The notes under the pieces were generated by a model. The model was not told the origin of the DNA and ran no database searches. It saw nothing but the letters and a program-made list of their open reading frames with translations. Both the position numbers and the translations under genes were made by a program. This document shows, one piece after another, positions 1 through 8,474 of a DNA stretch of 64,000 bases; position 1 is the first letter of the stretch; each line of letters starts with the position of its first letter. The DNA lies in NCBI RefSeq assembly GCF_016405905.1, contig NZ_JAEFCB010000011.1, forward strand, positions 62,001-126,000, given 5' to 3'. This DNA comes from Variovorax sp. IB41 (GTDB taxonomy: Bacteria > Pseudomonadota > Gammaproteobacteria > Burkholderiales > Burkholderiaceae_C).

Positions 1-1
1 G

Positions 2-814
2 CATCACGGGCTGCAGGCGGCGGCCGACGATTTCGAGCGGCATTGCGGCGAGGTGTGCGAGCGGCTCGGCGTGCCGCTCGTCGTGCATCGGGTCGATGCG
101 CGGCATGCGCCAGGTGACAGTCCCGAAGACACGGCGCGGCGTGCTCGCTACGAAGCGTTCGCCGTCATGGCGCGCGCGGATGCGATCCAGTCCATCGCGC
201 TCGGGCATCACGCCGACGACCAGGTCGAAACGCTCCTGCTGGCACTGTCGCGCGGCGCCGGTCTTCCGGGGTTGGCGGCCATGCCCGCGTATGCCGAGCG
301 CCATGGCTTGAACATCCATCGGCCTCTGCTTGCGGTGCCCGCGGCCGACATCCGTGCCTGGCTCGCGACGCGAGACCTGACGTGGATCGAAGACCCGAGC
401 AATGGCGACGCCCGCTACACCCGCAACCGGATTCGCGCGGTGCTGCTGCCCGCTTTGGAACAGGCTTTTCCGCAGTTCCGCGCCACGTTCGCGCGCAGCA
501 TCGGCCATGCGGCGCAGGGGCAGCAACTGCTGCTCGAACTTGCCGCGCAAGACCTTGAAACCGTGGGCGATCCGCCCGTCATCAAGGCGCTGCAGGCGCT
601 CTCGAGGGCCCGCCAGGCCAATGTGCTGCGCCATTGGCTGATGCGGTCGCATAGCTGCGCGCCCAGCGCCGCGCAGCTCGACCAGCTGCTCGACCAGGTC
701 CGCGCCTGCACCACGCGCGGCCACCGCATCCATCTCAAAGTGGCCGGCGGTTTTGCCGAGCGAAGGGGCGACCGGCTGCATTGGTACAATGCCCCGCCCT
801 CGCCGAAGACTTAG
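2..814 (+). CDS. tilS: tRNA(Ile)-lysidine synthase, 5'-truncated by window edge
   Basis: TilS attaches lysine to C34 of tRNA-Ile(CAU) with ATP, which switches the anticodon from AUG to AUA reading. The reading frame is open from base 2 and begins with HHGLQAAADDF, so the start codon and the N-terminal PP-loop (SGGxDS) lie outside the window. Family landmarks that are present are LGHHADDQVETLLL, the RPLL stretch and WIEDPSNGDARYTRNRIR, followed by a C-terminal region of about 130 residues consistent with the TilS substrate-binding domains. It ends with TAG at 812-814. A T-rich hairpin follows, so it is probably transcribed separately from lysC. The identification is firm; only the length is unknown. 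Confidence 0.95.
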   Translation, partial: HHGLQAAADDFERHCGEVCERLGVPLVVHRVDARHAPGDSPEDTARRARYEAFAVMARADAIQSIALGHHADDQVETLLLALSRGAGLPGLAAMPAYAERHGLNIHRPLLAVPAADIRAWLATRDLTWIEDPSNGDARYTRNRIRAVLLPALEQAFPQFRATFARSIGHAAQGQQLLLELAAQDLETVGDPPVIKALQALSRARQANVLRHWLMRSHSCAPSAAQLDQLLDQVRACTTRGHRIHLKVAGGFAERRGDRLHWYNAPPSPKT

Positions 815-829
815 CTCGGACAGCTTGCA

Positions 830-860
830 GGGCGCCGCCTAGACAGCGGCCCTTTTCTTT
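830..860 (+). terminator. Probable rho-independent terminator after tilS
   Basis: GCCGC (834-838) pairs with GCGGC (846-850). A bulged C and two further G-C pairs extend the stem, and TTTTCTTTT follows. It lies 16 bp after the tilS stop and before the lysC start. Confidence 0.55.
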
Positions 861-875
861 TCTCTGATTTCACCC

Positions 876-2144
876 ATGGCATTGATCGTTCACAAATACG
901 GCGGTACGTCGATGGGCTCGACCGAGCGCATCCGAAACGTCGCCAAGCGCGTCGCCAAGTGGGCGCGCGCCGGCCACCAGATGATCGTGGTTCCGAGTGC
1001 CATGAGCGGCGAGACCAATCGCCTGCTGGGCTTGGCCAAAGAACTGGCACCGAGCAAACCGGGCGACGCCCACAACCGCGAACTCGACATGCTGGCATCG
1101 ACCGGCGAGCAGGCGTCGTCGGCCCTCCTGGCCATCGCGCTGCAGGCCGAGGGCATGGAGTCGGTGAGCTATGCGGGCTGGCAGGTGTCGGTGCGCACCG
1201 ACAACTCGTACACCAAGGCGCGCATCGAGAGCATCGACGACACGCGCGTCATGGCCGACCTGAACGCGGGCAAGGTGGTGGTCATCACCGGCTTCCAGGG
1301 CGTGGACGACGCGGGCAACATCACCACGCTGGGCCGCGGCGGCAGCGACACCTCGGCCGTAGCCATTGCGGCTGCCATGAGGGCGCACGAGTGCCTGATC
1401 TACACCGACGTGGACGGCGTCTACACGACCGACCCGCGCGTGGAGCCCGATGCGCGGCGCCTGACCACCGTGAGCTTCGAGGAAATGCTCGAGATGGCCA
1501 GCCTCGGCTCCAAGGTGCTGCAGATCCGCTCGGTGGAATTCGCCGGCAAGTACAAGGTGCCGCTGCGTGTGCTCTCGAGCTTCACCGCATGGGACATCGA
1601 CATCAATGAAGAGGCCAAGTCCGGCACGCTGATCACTTTCGAGGAAGACGAAAACATGGAACAAGCCGTCGTATCCGGCATCGCATTCAACCGCGACGAA
1701 GCCAAGATCTCGGTGCTGGGCGTGCCCGACAAGCCAGGCATCGCGTACCACATCCTGGGCGCCGTGGCGGACGCCAACATCGAGGTGGACGTGATCATCC
1801 AGAACCTGAGCAAGGACGGCAAGACCGACTTCAGCTTCACGGTGCACCGCAACGAATACGCCAAGACCATCGACCTGCTGCAGTCGAAGGTCATGCCCTC
1901 GCTGGGCGCGACCGAGATCGTGGGCGACACCAAGATCTGCAAGGTCAGCATCGTGGGCATCGGCATGCGCAGCCACGTGGGCGTGGCGAGCAAGATGTTC
2001 CGCGTGCTGAGCGAAGAGGGCATCAACATCCAGATGATTTCGACCAGCGAGATCAAGACGTCGGTGGTGATCGACGAAAAATATATGGAATTGGCCGTTC
2101 GGGCGCTGCATAAAGCCTTCGATCTGGACCAACCGGCCTCCTGA
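876..2144 (+). CDS. lysC: Aspartate kinase
   Basis: Phosphorylates L-aspartate with ATP, the first step of the pathway to lysine, threonine, methionine and diaminopimelate. The 422-residue protein starts MALIVHKYGGTSMGS, the usual start of the amino-acid-kinase domain, with KYGGTS near residues 7-12. GRGGSDTSA lies near residue 155 and IYTDVDGVYTTDPR near 170-185. The last ~160 residues carry two ACT domains, including DKPGIAYHILG and VGVASKMFRVLSEEGINIQ, which give feedback control by lysine and/or threonine. The length fits the monofunctional beta-proteobacterial enzyme. No T-box or lysine riboswitch-like fold is apparent in the 61-bp leader. Confidence 0.97.
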   Translation: MALIVHKYGGTSMGSTERIRNVAKRVAKWARAGHQMIVVPSAMSGETNRLLGLAKELAPSKPGDAHNRELDMLASTGEQASSALLAIALQAEGMESVSYAGWQVSVRTDNSYTKARIESIDDTRVMADLNAGKVVVITGFQGVDDAGNITTLGRGGSDTSAVAIAAAMRAHECLIYTDVDGVYTTDPRVEPDARRLTTVSFEEMLEMASLGSKVLQIRSVEFAGKYKVPLRVLSSFTAWDIDINEEAKSGTLITFEEDENMEQAVVSGIAFNRDEAKISVLGVPDKPGIAYHILGAVADANIEVDVIIQNLSKDGKTDFSFTVHRNEYAKTIDLLQSKVMPSLGATEIVGDTKICKVSIVGIGMRSHVGVASKMFRVLSEEGINIQMISTSEIKTSVVIDEKYMELAVRALHKAFDLDQPAS

Positions 2145-2147
2145 CGG

Positions 2148-2156
2148 TGGCATAAT
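2148..2156 (+). promoter_or_regulatory. Possible extended -10 for tRNA-Ser
   Basis: TGGCATAAT ends 14 bp before the tRNA-Ser gene and resembles an extended -10 (TGn plus CATAAT). No good -35 is visible in the end of lysC, so this is a weak call. Confidence 0.3.
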
Positions 2157-2170
2157 CTCGGCTGCTTTCA

Positions 2171-2263
2171 GGAACTGTGACCGAGTGGCCGAAGGTGCTC
2201 CCCTGCTAAGGGAGTATGGGGTGTAGAGCCTCATCGAGGGTTCGAATCCCTCCGGTTCCGCCA
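2171..2263 (+). tRNA. tRNA-Ser(GCU), CCA encoded
   Basis: Type II tRNA of 93 nt. The acceptor GGAACTG pairs with CGGTTCC, with a G discriminator and encoded CCA at 2261-2263. The anticodon stem CTCCC/GGGAG encloses the loop CTGCTAA, giving anticodon GCT at 2205-2207. It has a long variable arm and the TTCGAAT T-loop. It reads AGC/AGU serine codons. Confidence 0.97.
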
Positions 2264-2268
2264 AGATC

Positions 2269-2306
2269 AAAACCCCTGCAATCGCAAGATTGCAGGGGTT
2301 TTTCTT
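2269..2306 (+). terminator. Strong terminator after tRNA-Ser, probably bidirectional
   Basis: AACCCCTGCAATC pairs perfectly with GATTGCAGGGGTT around a GCAA tetraloop and is followed by TTTCTTT. On the minus strand the same hairpin ends in TTTT just after the Crp-like gene, so it may terminate both converging units. Confidence 0.9.
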
Positions 2307-2333
2307 TGCTGGCTTCCGTTGGGGCTCGGCAAC

Positions 2334-3035
2334 TCACTGCGCCAGCGCAGCCCCTTCCCCCAGATAGCTGCGCAGCCCCGCCAGATCGAGCACTTCCACG
2401 CCCCCGTGCTCCACCCGCAGCAGCCCCGCGCGCTCGAGTTCGTGCAGCGCCCGGTTGGCGCGCTGGCGCGAGACGGCGGACAAAAGGCCGATCTCGTCCT
2501 GGCTCAGCCGCACGAAGCTGCTCGTCTTCGGATAGAGGAGGGGATCGAACAGGCTCGCCAGGCAACGCGCCACGCGCGCATCGGGCCCGAGCAGCCGATC
2601 GAATTCCATGAGCCCGATGAACAGGCTCAGCCGCGCGTTGATGTGCAGCAGAAGAAAGCGGTTGAAGTCCAGGTTCGTGGACACCAGGCGCTCGAAGGTG
2701 TGGCGCGGCACGCAGGCCATGCGCGTGGGCCGCATGGCCACGCCGTCGTAGCGCCACGGGCCGGGCTTGAGCAGCGAGCCTTCGCCGGCCCAGCCGCCGG
2801 TGGTCACGCCGGTGAAGGTGGAGATGCGGCCATCGGCCAGCGACACCGACATCTTCACCAGACCTTCGATCACACCGAGCCACAGGTCGGCCGATTCGCC
2901 GCGGCGCAGCACGAACCCGCCGGCCGGCACCTCGCGCTCGTGCGACTCGCGCACCACGCGGTCGAGCTCCTCGGGCGAAAGGGTCTGTGCCCACAGGCTC
3001 TCGCGGAGCATGGTTTCCATGGCGTTCGACGACAT
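2334..3035 (-). CDS. Crp/Fnr family transcriptional regulator
   Basis: A 233-residue regulator. The N-terminal part (about residues 15-125) is a cyclic-nucleotide-binding-type beta barrel (GGFVLRRGESADLWLGVIEG). A C-terminal winged helix (about 165-225) contains LSQDEIGLLSAVSRQRANRALHEL. It lacks the N-terminal cysteine cluster of FNR, so it should not be an Fe-S oxygen sensor; the effector is unknown. ATG at 3035 is chosen because the conserved fold begins soon after it, while the open frame continues far upstream only as a shadow of the opposite gene. It is divergent from the molybdenum hydroxylase genes with a 181-bp shared region holding a CRP-type dyad, so it probably controls them. Confidence 0.88.
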   Translation of the reverse strand: MSSNAMETMLRESLWAQTLSPEELDRVVRESHEREVPAGGFVLRRGESADLWLGVIEGLVKMSVSLADGRISTFTGVTTGGWAGEGSLLKPGPWRYDGVAMRPTRMACVPRHTFERLVSTNLDFNRFLLLHINARLSLFIGLMEFDRLLGPDARVARCLASLFDPLLYPKTSSFVRLSQDEIGLLSAVSRQRANRALHELERAGLLRVEHGGVEVLDLAGLRSYLGEGAALAQ

Positions 3036-3134
3036 ACGTGCTTCCCTCGCTCGCTTGCTTTTCAGCTGGCTGGCTTGCTCACTCCTCCATCTCCGCGGGC
3101 CTGCATGGAAAGGCCTGCGGAGCCGCGTAAGGAA

Positions 3135-3150
3135 TGTCTTTGAAACGACA
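3135..3150. promoter_or_regulatory. Candidate CRP/FNR-type operator in divergent promoter region
   Basis: TGTCTTTGAAACGACA is an imperfect dyad (TGTC-n-TT-nn-AA-n-GACA, 12 of 16 symmetric) with the 16-bp geometry of CRP-type sites. It lies 100 bp from the start of the Crp-like gene and 67 bp from the molybdenum hydroxylase start, the expected place for its own regulator. Found by eye only. Confidence 0.35.
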
Positions 3151-3216
3151 TCTTCGGCGAAACGATCATGACATATTGACTCCTGTTCGCCACAACCAGA
3201 AGACAGGAGACAAAGG

Positions 3217-5409
3217 ATGGAACATCCCGAATCCGGCACGGTCCCCACGCATGTGCCGCGCCAAGACGAACCACCCGGCATGCGCCGGCGCGACCTCCTG
3301 GGATACGCGGCGTCCGCGCCGTTGGTTTCAGCCGCCGCCGTCGGACTTGGCGGGCTGGCCGCCCCCTCGTCGGCCGAGGCCGCGATCCTGCCGATGACGC
3401 CCCCCGACACGACCGACCTGATCGACATCGGCGATGCGGTGACGCTCACCGCGTTGCCGACGATGCCGCTGGTCAAGGTGACCAACGTGGCCAACGGCCG
3501 CGTGCGGCTGGAGCTCCCGCGCCTGGAGTCGGGCCAGGGCATCGCCACGGCCGCCGCGATGATGCTGGCCGACAAGCTGCGCCTGCCGCTGAGCGCGATC
3601 GAGGTGGGCTCGGCCGACGCCAGCCCGGAACTCGTCTTCAACCAGCTCACCGGCGGCTCGTCGAGCGTGCGGTCGCTGCATGCCGGCATGCCGCTGCTGG
3701 GCGGCCTGGGCGGACTGCTTTCGGGCAGCGCCAACGCGGTGGTCGGCCAGCGCACCACGCGCCTGGACGCGCTGGACATCGTGACCGGCCGCAAGAAGTT
3801 CTCGATGGACCAGGCCGTGCCCGAGGCGAAGCCGACCATGGTGTGCCGCCCGCCGACCATCAACGGCAAGTTCGTGCGCATCAACAACCTGAACACGGTG
3901 ACGGCGATGCCGGGCGTGCTGGGCATCGCGCCGATTCCCGCGACCAACGGCATCGTGCCCACGCCGCCCGGCGTGGCGGTGATGGCCGAGACCTTCGGGC
4001 AGGCCTGGGCCGCGGTGAATGCGCTGGACGTCACCTGGACCGCAGGGCCCGTCGCGGGCGAGTCCAACGCCAGCATCCAGCAGAAGCTCAAGAGCGCGCT
4101 GCTGCCGTTCCTGCTGCCGCCGCTGGGGGCGCTCACGGTCGAGGGTGAATTCGAATTCGCGGCCGTCTCGCACTGCCCGATGGAAACCGAATGCGCGATT
4201 GCCGACGTGCGCGCCGACCGGGCCGAGATCTGGTCCGGCCTGCAGAGCCCGATCGTCACGCAGCAGGCCATCGCCATCGAGCTGGGCCTGCCGCTGGACA
4301 AGGTGAAGGTGCACGCGGTGCCCTCGGGCGGCTCCTTCGGGCGGCGGCTCTTCTGGGACGCGACGCTGCAGGCGGTGCAGGCCTCCAAGGCGCTGGGCCG
4401 GCCCTGCCGGCTGATGTACCACCGCACCGACGACATGCGCCACGGCCGCGTGCGCCCGCCCATGTTCCACCGCGCGCGCGCCACCATGCTGCTGGGCCAG
4501 GTCATCGCGTTCGAGCAGCGGATTGCCGGCGTGCGGCTGGACACGCGGCACGGCTTCGGCGAGATGCTGGGTGCCGCGGCCATCGCGCTGCCCAACGGCT
4601 TTCCGCAGACGGTGGGCAACTTCGCGATCGAGCAGGTCATGTTCAAGACCATGGTCACCTCGCCCTACAACTTCGGCGTGACCACCAAGCTGCTGACGCC
4701 GGTGGCGATGGACATGAACACCTGTTCGTACCGCTCGGTGCACATCCAGCCTTCGCGCCTGGTGGAGGAAATTTTGGTCGACGACATGGCGCGGGCGCTG
4801 CGCAAGGACCCGATCGCGTTCCGCCTCGAATACCTGCGCCTGCCTCGCGCGCGCAAGGTGCTGCAGGCGGCCGCTGCCGCGGCGCAGTGGGGCAAGGCCA
4901 TGCCGGCAGGCTTCGCGCAGGGCGTGGGGGTGCACCAGGAGTCCAAGTCGTTCACGGCCTGCATCGTCGAGATCGATGCGCGGGTGCCGACCGACGTCAA
5001 GGTCATCCGCGCGACCATCGCCATCGACGTGGGCACGCCGATCAACCCCTCGGGCATCGAGGCGCAGATGCAGGGCGGCCTGTGCGAATCGATCTCCATC
5101 GTGCTCACGGCGGGGCTGCACATCCAGAACGGCCTGCCGCTGGAGGGCAGCTATTCGCAGTACCACTTCGCGCGCATGAAGAACTACCCGAAGGACGTGA
5201 AGGTCATCATCATGCCGGCCAGCACCGGCGAGGCGATCGGCGGGCTGGGCGAGGTGGGCCTGTCGGCCAACTCGGGCGCCATCGCCAACGCCTACGCGCG
5301 CGCCACCGGGCGAAAGCCACGCAGTTTTCCGCTGAATTTCCCGGTCGATTTCACCCCCATCCCCCCGGGCAAGCTGCCCACGCCGGTCGTCGTGCCGGTC
5401 CCCGCCTGA
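3217..5409 (+). CDS. Molybdopterin-binding subunit of a Tat-exported xanthine-dehydrogenase-family hydroxylase (IorB/aldehyde oxidase type)
   Basis: The 730-residue large subunit would carry a molybdenum-cytosine-dinucleotide type cofactor and hydroxylate an aldehyde or N-heterocycle. A twin-arginine leader (MRRRDLLGYAASAPLVS, about residues 22-38) predicts export with folded cofactor. Visible family motifs are GGSFGRRLF near residue 370, the long C-terminal cofactor domain with QGGLCESIS, and EAIGGLGEVGL near residue 670, whose Glu is the usual catalytic base. ATG 3217 follows AGGAGACAAAGG. An internal Met just before the RR motif is an alternative start. The Fe-S subunit follows after 10 bp. 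The substrate cannot be read from sequence. The electron acceptor is probably a cytochrome c or the quinone chain rather than NAD, since no FAD subunit is present. Confidence 0.85.
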   Translation: MEHPESGTVPTHVPRQDEPPGMRRRDLLGYAASAPLVSAAAVGLGGLAAPSSAEAAILPMTPPDTTDLIDIGDAVTLTALPTMPLVKVTNVANGRVRLELPRLESGQGIATAAAMMLADKLRLPLSAIEVGSADASPELVFNQLTGGSSSVRSLHAGMPLLGGLGGLLSGSANAVVGQRTTRLDALDIVTGRKKFSMDQAVPEAKPTMVCRPPTINGKFVRINNLNTVTAMPGVLGIAPIPATNGIVPTPPGVAVMAETFGQAWAAVNALDVTWTAGPVAGESNASIQQKLKSALLPFLLPPLGALTVEGEFEFAAVSHCPMETECAIADVRADRAEIWSGLQSPIVTQQAIAIELGLPLDKVKVHAVPSGGSFGRRLFWDATLQAVQASKALGRPCRLMYHRTDDMRHGRVRPPMFHRARATMLLGQVIAFEQRIAGVRLDTRHGFGEMLGAAAIALPNGFPQTVGNFAIEQVMFKTMVTSPYNFGVTTKLLTPVAMDMNTCSYRSVHIQPSRLVEEILVDDMARALRKDPIAFRLEYLRLPRARKVLQAAAAAAQWGKAMPAGFAQGVGVHQESKSFTACIVEIDARVPTDVKVIRATIAIDVGTPINPSGIEAQMQGGLCESISIVLTAGLHIQNGLPLEGSYSQYHFARMKNYPKDVKVIIMPASTGEAIGGLGEVGLSANSGAIANAYARATGRKPRSFPLNFPVDFTPIPPGKLPTPVVVPVPA

Positions 5410-5419
5410 GGAGCCCGCC

Positions 5420-5878
5420 ATGCCCGTGCAATCTTTCAAGGTGAACGGCAGCAATGTCGATGTCGAGGCGCCCGACGACATGGCGCTGCTCTGGGTGCTG
5501 CGCGACAAGCTCGGCATCACCGGCCCGAAGTACGGCTGCGGCATCAACGTGTGCAAGGCCTGCACCTGCCATGTGGACGGCAAGGCGGTCACCACCTGCT
5601 CCACGCGGGTGGCCGACGTGCGCGGCCGGCAGGTGACGACCATCGAGGGGCTGGCCAACGGCAACGTGCTGCATCCGGTGCAGCAGGCCTGGATGAACCT
5701 GGACGTGCCGCAGTGCGGCTTCTGCCAGCCGGGGCAGATCATGGCGGCGGTCGACCTGCTGCGGCGCACCCGCAATCCGACCGATGCCGACATCGATGCC
5801 ATCGAGAACGTGTGCCGGTGCGGCACCTACGGACGCATCCGCGAAGCCATCAAGGCGGCGGCCGCGATGATGGGGTAG
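5420..5878 (+). CDS. (2Fe-2S)-binding small subunit of the molybdenum hydroxylase (IorA type)
   Basis: A 152-residue electron-transfer subunit with two [2Fe-2S] centres. The plant-ferredoxin-type site is C40-x4-C45-x2-C48 plus C60. The helical-domain site is C99-x2-C102 and C132-x-C134 (QCGFCQPGQ and CRCGTYGR). It has no signal peptide; in this family it is exported in complex with the Tat-tagged large subunit. It starts 10 bp after the large subunit with a GAGG ribosome site. No FAD or PCD (maturation) gene follows. Confidence 0.93.
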   Translation: MPVQSFKVNGSNVDVEAPDDMALLWVLRDKLGITGPKYGCGINVCKACTCHVDGKAVTTCSTRVADVRGRQVTTIEGLANGNVLHPVQQAWMNLDVPQCGFCQPGQIMAAVDLLRRTRNPTDADIDAIENVCRCGTYGRIREAIKAAAAMMG

Positions 5879-5949
5879 CGGGCGTTGGGCGCCGGCTCAC
5901 TGCCGGTGCGATACACGTTGAGGCGGTGCGGAGACATAATTGTTAACTA

Positions 5950-7959
5950 ATGCACACGTCTCCCGTTGCCCTTGGCCGCCGAACCGTCAGCCAGGGCTGG
6001 CGGCGGATGGGCCGATGGATTGCGAACCTGTGCCTCGTGCTGCCGCTGGTCGCCTCGCCTTGGGCGCACGCCATCGAACCGCCGACGGCAGGCGAGGCGC
6101 CACAGTCCGATAGCGCCGTCCACATCACCCGCGCCGAGCTGCTCACCGTTCCCGGCACCGGCTATACCGCGCCGCCGCGGCGCATCGAGGACGCCAGCCT
6201 GCCCGACGACGGATGGCAGGAGATCAGCCTCCCGCACACGGCCGGGCGCGAACTGGTCCCCACGCCGGAGGGCGGCGTGCGGACCCTCACCGACTGGTAC
6301 CGCATCGACCTGACCGGGCTCGCGCCCTCGGCGCAGCAGCGCCTGCTCTATCTCCCGCGCTGGAAGACCCTGGGCCACATCGCGGTGTACGGCGACGGGG
6401 TGCTGCTCTATCAATCGCACGGCAGCCCCATTCACAACGGCTACAACCATCCGCTGCTGCTGTCGTTGAACGCGGCGGCCGGCACGCCGTCCCCTGTCAC
6501 GGTGCTAATCCGCGTCGATCGCCTGCGCAGCAGCGGCAGCGGTTTCTCGACCGTGTGGGTGGGCGACCAAGCATCGCTGATCTGGCGCTACCAGGCGCGC
6601 CAACTGCTGCAGGTGCAGCTGCCGTTCATGGGCAGCGCGGCGTTCCTGGCGGTGGGTGCCTTCGCCTTCGCGGTGTGGCTGGGCAAGCGACGCGAACCGC
6701 TCTACCTGCTGTTCTTCGCGATCTCGGCGCTCGCGTTCCTGCGAACGGTGCATTACTACGCGGGCGGCAGCTACCTCCCGATTTCGGACGAGCTGTTCGA
6801 ATGGATGACCGTGGCCTCGCTGATCTGGCTGATCGTCGCCATCCACCTGTTCCTGGAGCGCCTGCACCAGCAGCCCTCGCCGTGGCTGACGCGCTCGTCG
6901 GTGGCGCTGGCCACGGGCTGCAGCATCGCCACGCTGCCGCACCTGTCGCCCTCGATCGCGAGCCTCTACCTGATCACGCCGCTGCTCAACCTGGCGGTGC
7001 TGCCCGTCGCGGTGCTGATCTTCGCGGTGAACCTGCGCAAGGCATTGCGCGCGAAGTTGCCCGAGGGGCGGCTGGTAGCAGGATGGACGGTCTTTGCCGT
7101 CACGTTCACCTCCTACGACGGGCTGCTGCAGAACAACCTGGTGAGCCCGGAGAGCGTCTACACCTCGCCCTACGCGATCATCAGCCTGTTCTTCGTCTTC
7201 TCGTACATCATGTTCGAGCGCTACACCGGCGCGTTCGCCGAGGTGGCGCGGTTGAACAAGGGGCTGGCGCAGCGCCTGCAGGCGCGCGAAGAAGAGCTCG
7301 AGCAAAGTTACCAGCGGCTGCGCGTGATCGAGAACCAGCAGATGCTCAATGCCGAGCGCCGCCGCCTGATGCAGGACATGCACGACGGCCTGGGCTCCTC
7401 GCTCATCAGCGCCATCCGCTCGGTGGAGCGGGGCGCCATGAGCGACGCCGAAATCTCCGACGTGCTCAAGGGCTGCATGGACGACCTGAAGCTGGCGATC
7501 GACTCCATGGAAAGCGTGGACGCCGACCTGCTGCTGCTGCTCGCGACCCTGCGCTTTCGCCTGGCGCCGCGCATCGAGAGCGCCGGCGTCGCGCTGCGCT
7601 GGGAAGTGCAGCCCGTGCCCGAGCTGCCCTGGCTGGATGCGGGCAGCGCGCTGCACATCCTGCGGATCATGCAGGAGTGCATCGCCAACGTGCTGCGCCA
7701 CACGCGGGCCACCACCATCTCCTTCAGCACCGCGACGGTGGGCGAGGGCGTCAGCGTGGTGATCGAGGACAACGGCGCGGGCTTCGACGTGGAAAAGGCC
7801 CTGCAGCGAAGCGGCCGGGGGCTCCGCAACCAGCAGCAGCGTGCCATGGCGATCGGCGGCACCGCGAGCTGGGAGTCCGGCAGCGGCGGAACGCGCTTCA
7901 CGCTCTGGCTGCCGCTCCAGCGCAAGGCCGATACCGAGAGGGCTGCGCGGGCGTCCTGA
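5950..7959 (+). CDS. Membrane sensor histidine kinase with 7TM-type input, no partner regulator nearby
   Basis: A 669-residue kinase. A signal-like hydrophobic segment near residues 20-40 is followed by a ~175-residue extracytoplasmic beta-rich region with the look of a DISM-type sensor. About six to seven hydrophobic helices follow (roughly residues 215-420), then a coiled coil rich in QxREEELEQ. The phosphoacceptor is in MQDMHDGLGSS (His478), the HisKA_3/NarX-like form normally paired with LuxR/NarL-type regulators. The ATPase has ECIANVLRHT and EDNGAGFD with a C-terminal GGTRFTLWLPL. No response regulator is encoded nearby, so it is an orphan. ATG 5950 has a poor ribosome site; ATG 6007 is a plausible alternative that still keeps the signal segment. 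Confidence 0.85.
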   Translation: MHTSPVALGRRTVSQGWRRMGRWIANLCLVLPLVASPWAHAIEPPTAGEAPQSDSAVHITRAELLTVPGTGYTAPPRRIEDASLPDDGWQEISLPHTAGRELVPTPEGGVRTLTDWYRIDLTGLAPSAQQRLLYLPRWKTLGHIAVYGDGVLLYQSHGSPIHNGYNHPLLLSLNAAAGTPSPVTVLIRVDRLRSSGSGFSTVWVGDQASLIWRYQARQLLQVQLPFMGSAAFLAVGAFAFAVWLGKRREPLYLLFFAISALAFLRTVHYYAGGSYLPISDELFEWMTVASLIWLIVAIHLFLERLHQQPSPWLTRSSVALATGCSIATLPHLSPSIASLYLITPLLNLAVLPVAVLIFAVNLRKALRAKLPEGRLVAGWTVFAVTFTSYDGLLQNNLVSPESVYTSPYAIISLFFVFSYIMFERYTGAFAEVARLNKGLAQRLQAREEELEQSYQRLRVIENQQMLNAERRRLMQDMHDGLGSSLISAIRSVERGAMSDAEISDVLKGCMDDLKLAIDSMESVDADLLLLLATLRFRLAPRIESAGVALRWEVQPVPELPWLDAGSALHILRIMQECIANVLRHTRATTISFSTATVGEGVSVVIEDNGAGFDVEKALQRSGRGLRNQQQRAMAIGGTASWESGSGGTRFTLWLPLQRKADTERAARAS

Positions 7960-7962
7960 GCC

Positions 7963-8364
7963 TTACTTCGTGGCCGGCGACGGCTGGGACAGCACCCAAA
8001 TCGCCAGCACGCGCGCGTCGGCCTCCGTGACCAGGCTCTGCCGCGGCATGATGACGCGCCCCCACGTACCGACGCTGCCGTTGCGGATCTTCTCGGCCAG
8101 GCGCGGCGGCGCTTCCGGATCGGTGCGATAGCGGTCCGCGATCTGCGCGAAACCCGGGCCGACCTGCTTGTGGACGAGGCCGTGGCAGGCGATGCAGCCG
8201 TTTTTCCGCAACAGGTCCATCACGGGCGCGGGCGGTGCGGGTGGTGCGGTCTGGGCGAGGGATGTCGACGCGCCGCAACAGATCGACAGGAGCGCGCACA
8301 CGGCAGGAGTCGAAAACTTCACGGGGACTTTGGTTTGCAGCCCGGAAAGGGCGGAGAAACGCAT
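7963..8364 (-). CDS. Class I c-type cytochrome, secreted
   Basis: A 133-residue protein with an N-terminal hydrophobic export signal ending around STSLAQ. It has a single haem site, CIACH, and a likely axial Met in IMPRQS, the layout of cytochrome c551/c552-type periplasmic carriers. ATG 8364 is preferred because AAGGG lies 9 bp upstream and the signal follows; the open frame reaches 8415. It is convergent with the sensor kinase with only 3 bp between stops. It could accept electrons from the molybdenum hydroxylase 2 kb away, but that is inference from position only. Confidence 0.85.
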   Translation of the reverse strand: MRFSALSGLQTKVPVKFSTPAVCALLSICCGASTSLAQTAPPAPPAPVMDLLRKNGCIACHGLVHKQVGPGFAQIADRYRTDPEAPPRLAEKIRNGSVGTWGRVIMPRQSLVTEADARVLAIWVLSQPSPATK

Positions 8365-8474
8365 GGTCGCATGCCCTTGCGTGGGGCGTAGTGCATTCGC
8401 GACAAGTCGATTCAAGAGTAACTATATGTATGGTTAAATCCGCGGACTATCGCGAAAGAGGACGAGGGAATCCC

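Noticed and set aside
815..875. Lysine riboswitch or T-box before lysC
   Set aside because: Only 61 bp, mostly taken by a terminator hairpin of tilS; too short for either element.
870..2270. 466-codon open frame on the minus strand opposite lysC
   Set aside because: His/Arg/Ala-rich composition without any domain; it is the antisense shadow of lysC in GC-rich DNA. The same holds for the long frames opposite tctA, the RND genes, lon and the Liv genes.
2334..4658. A 774-residue fusion of the Crp-like regulator with an upstream domain
   Set aside because: The added N-terminal part is Ser/Arg/Pro-rich shadow sequence opposite the molybdenum hydroxylase; the natural start is ATG 3035.
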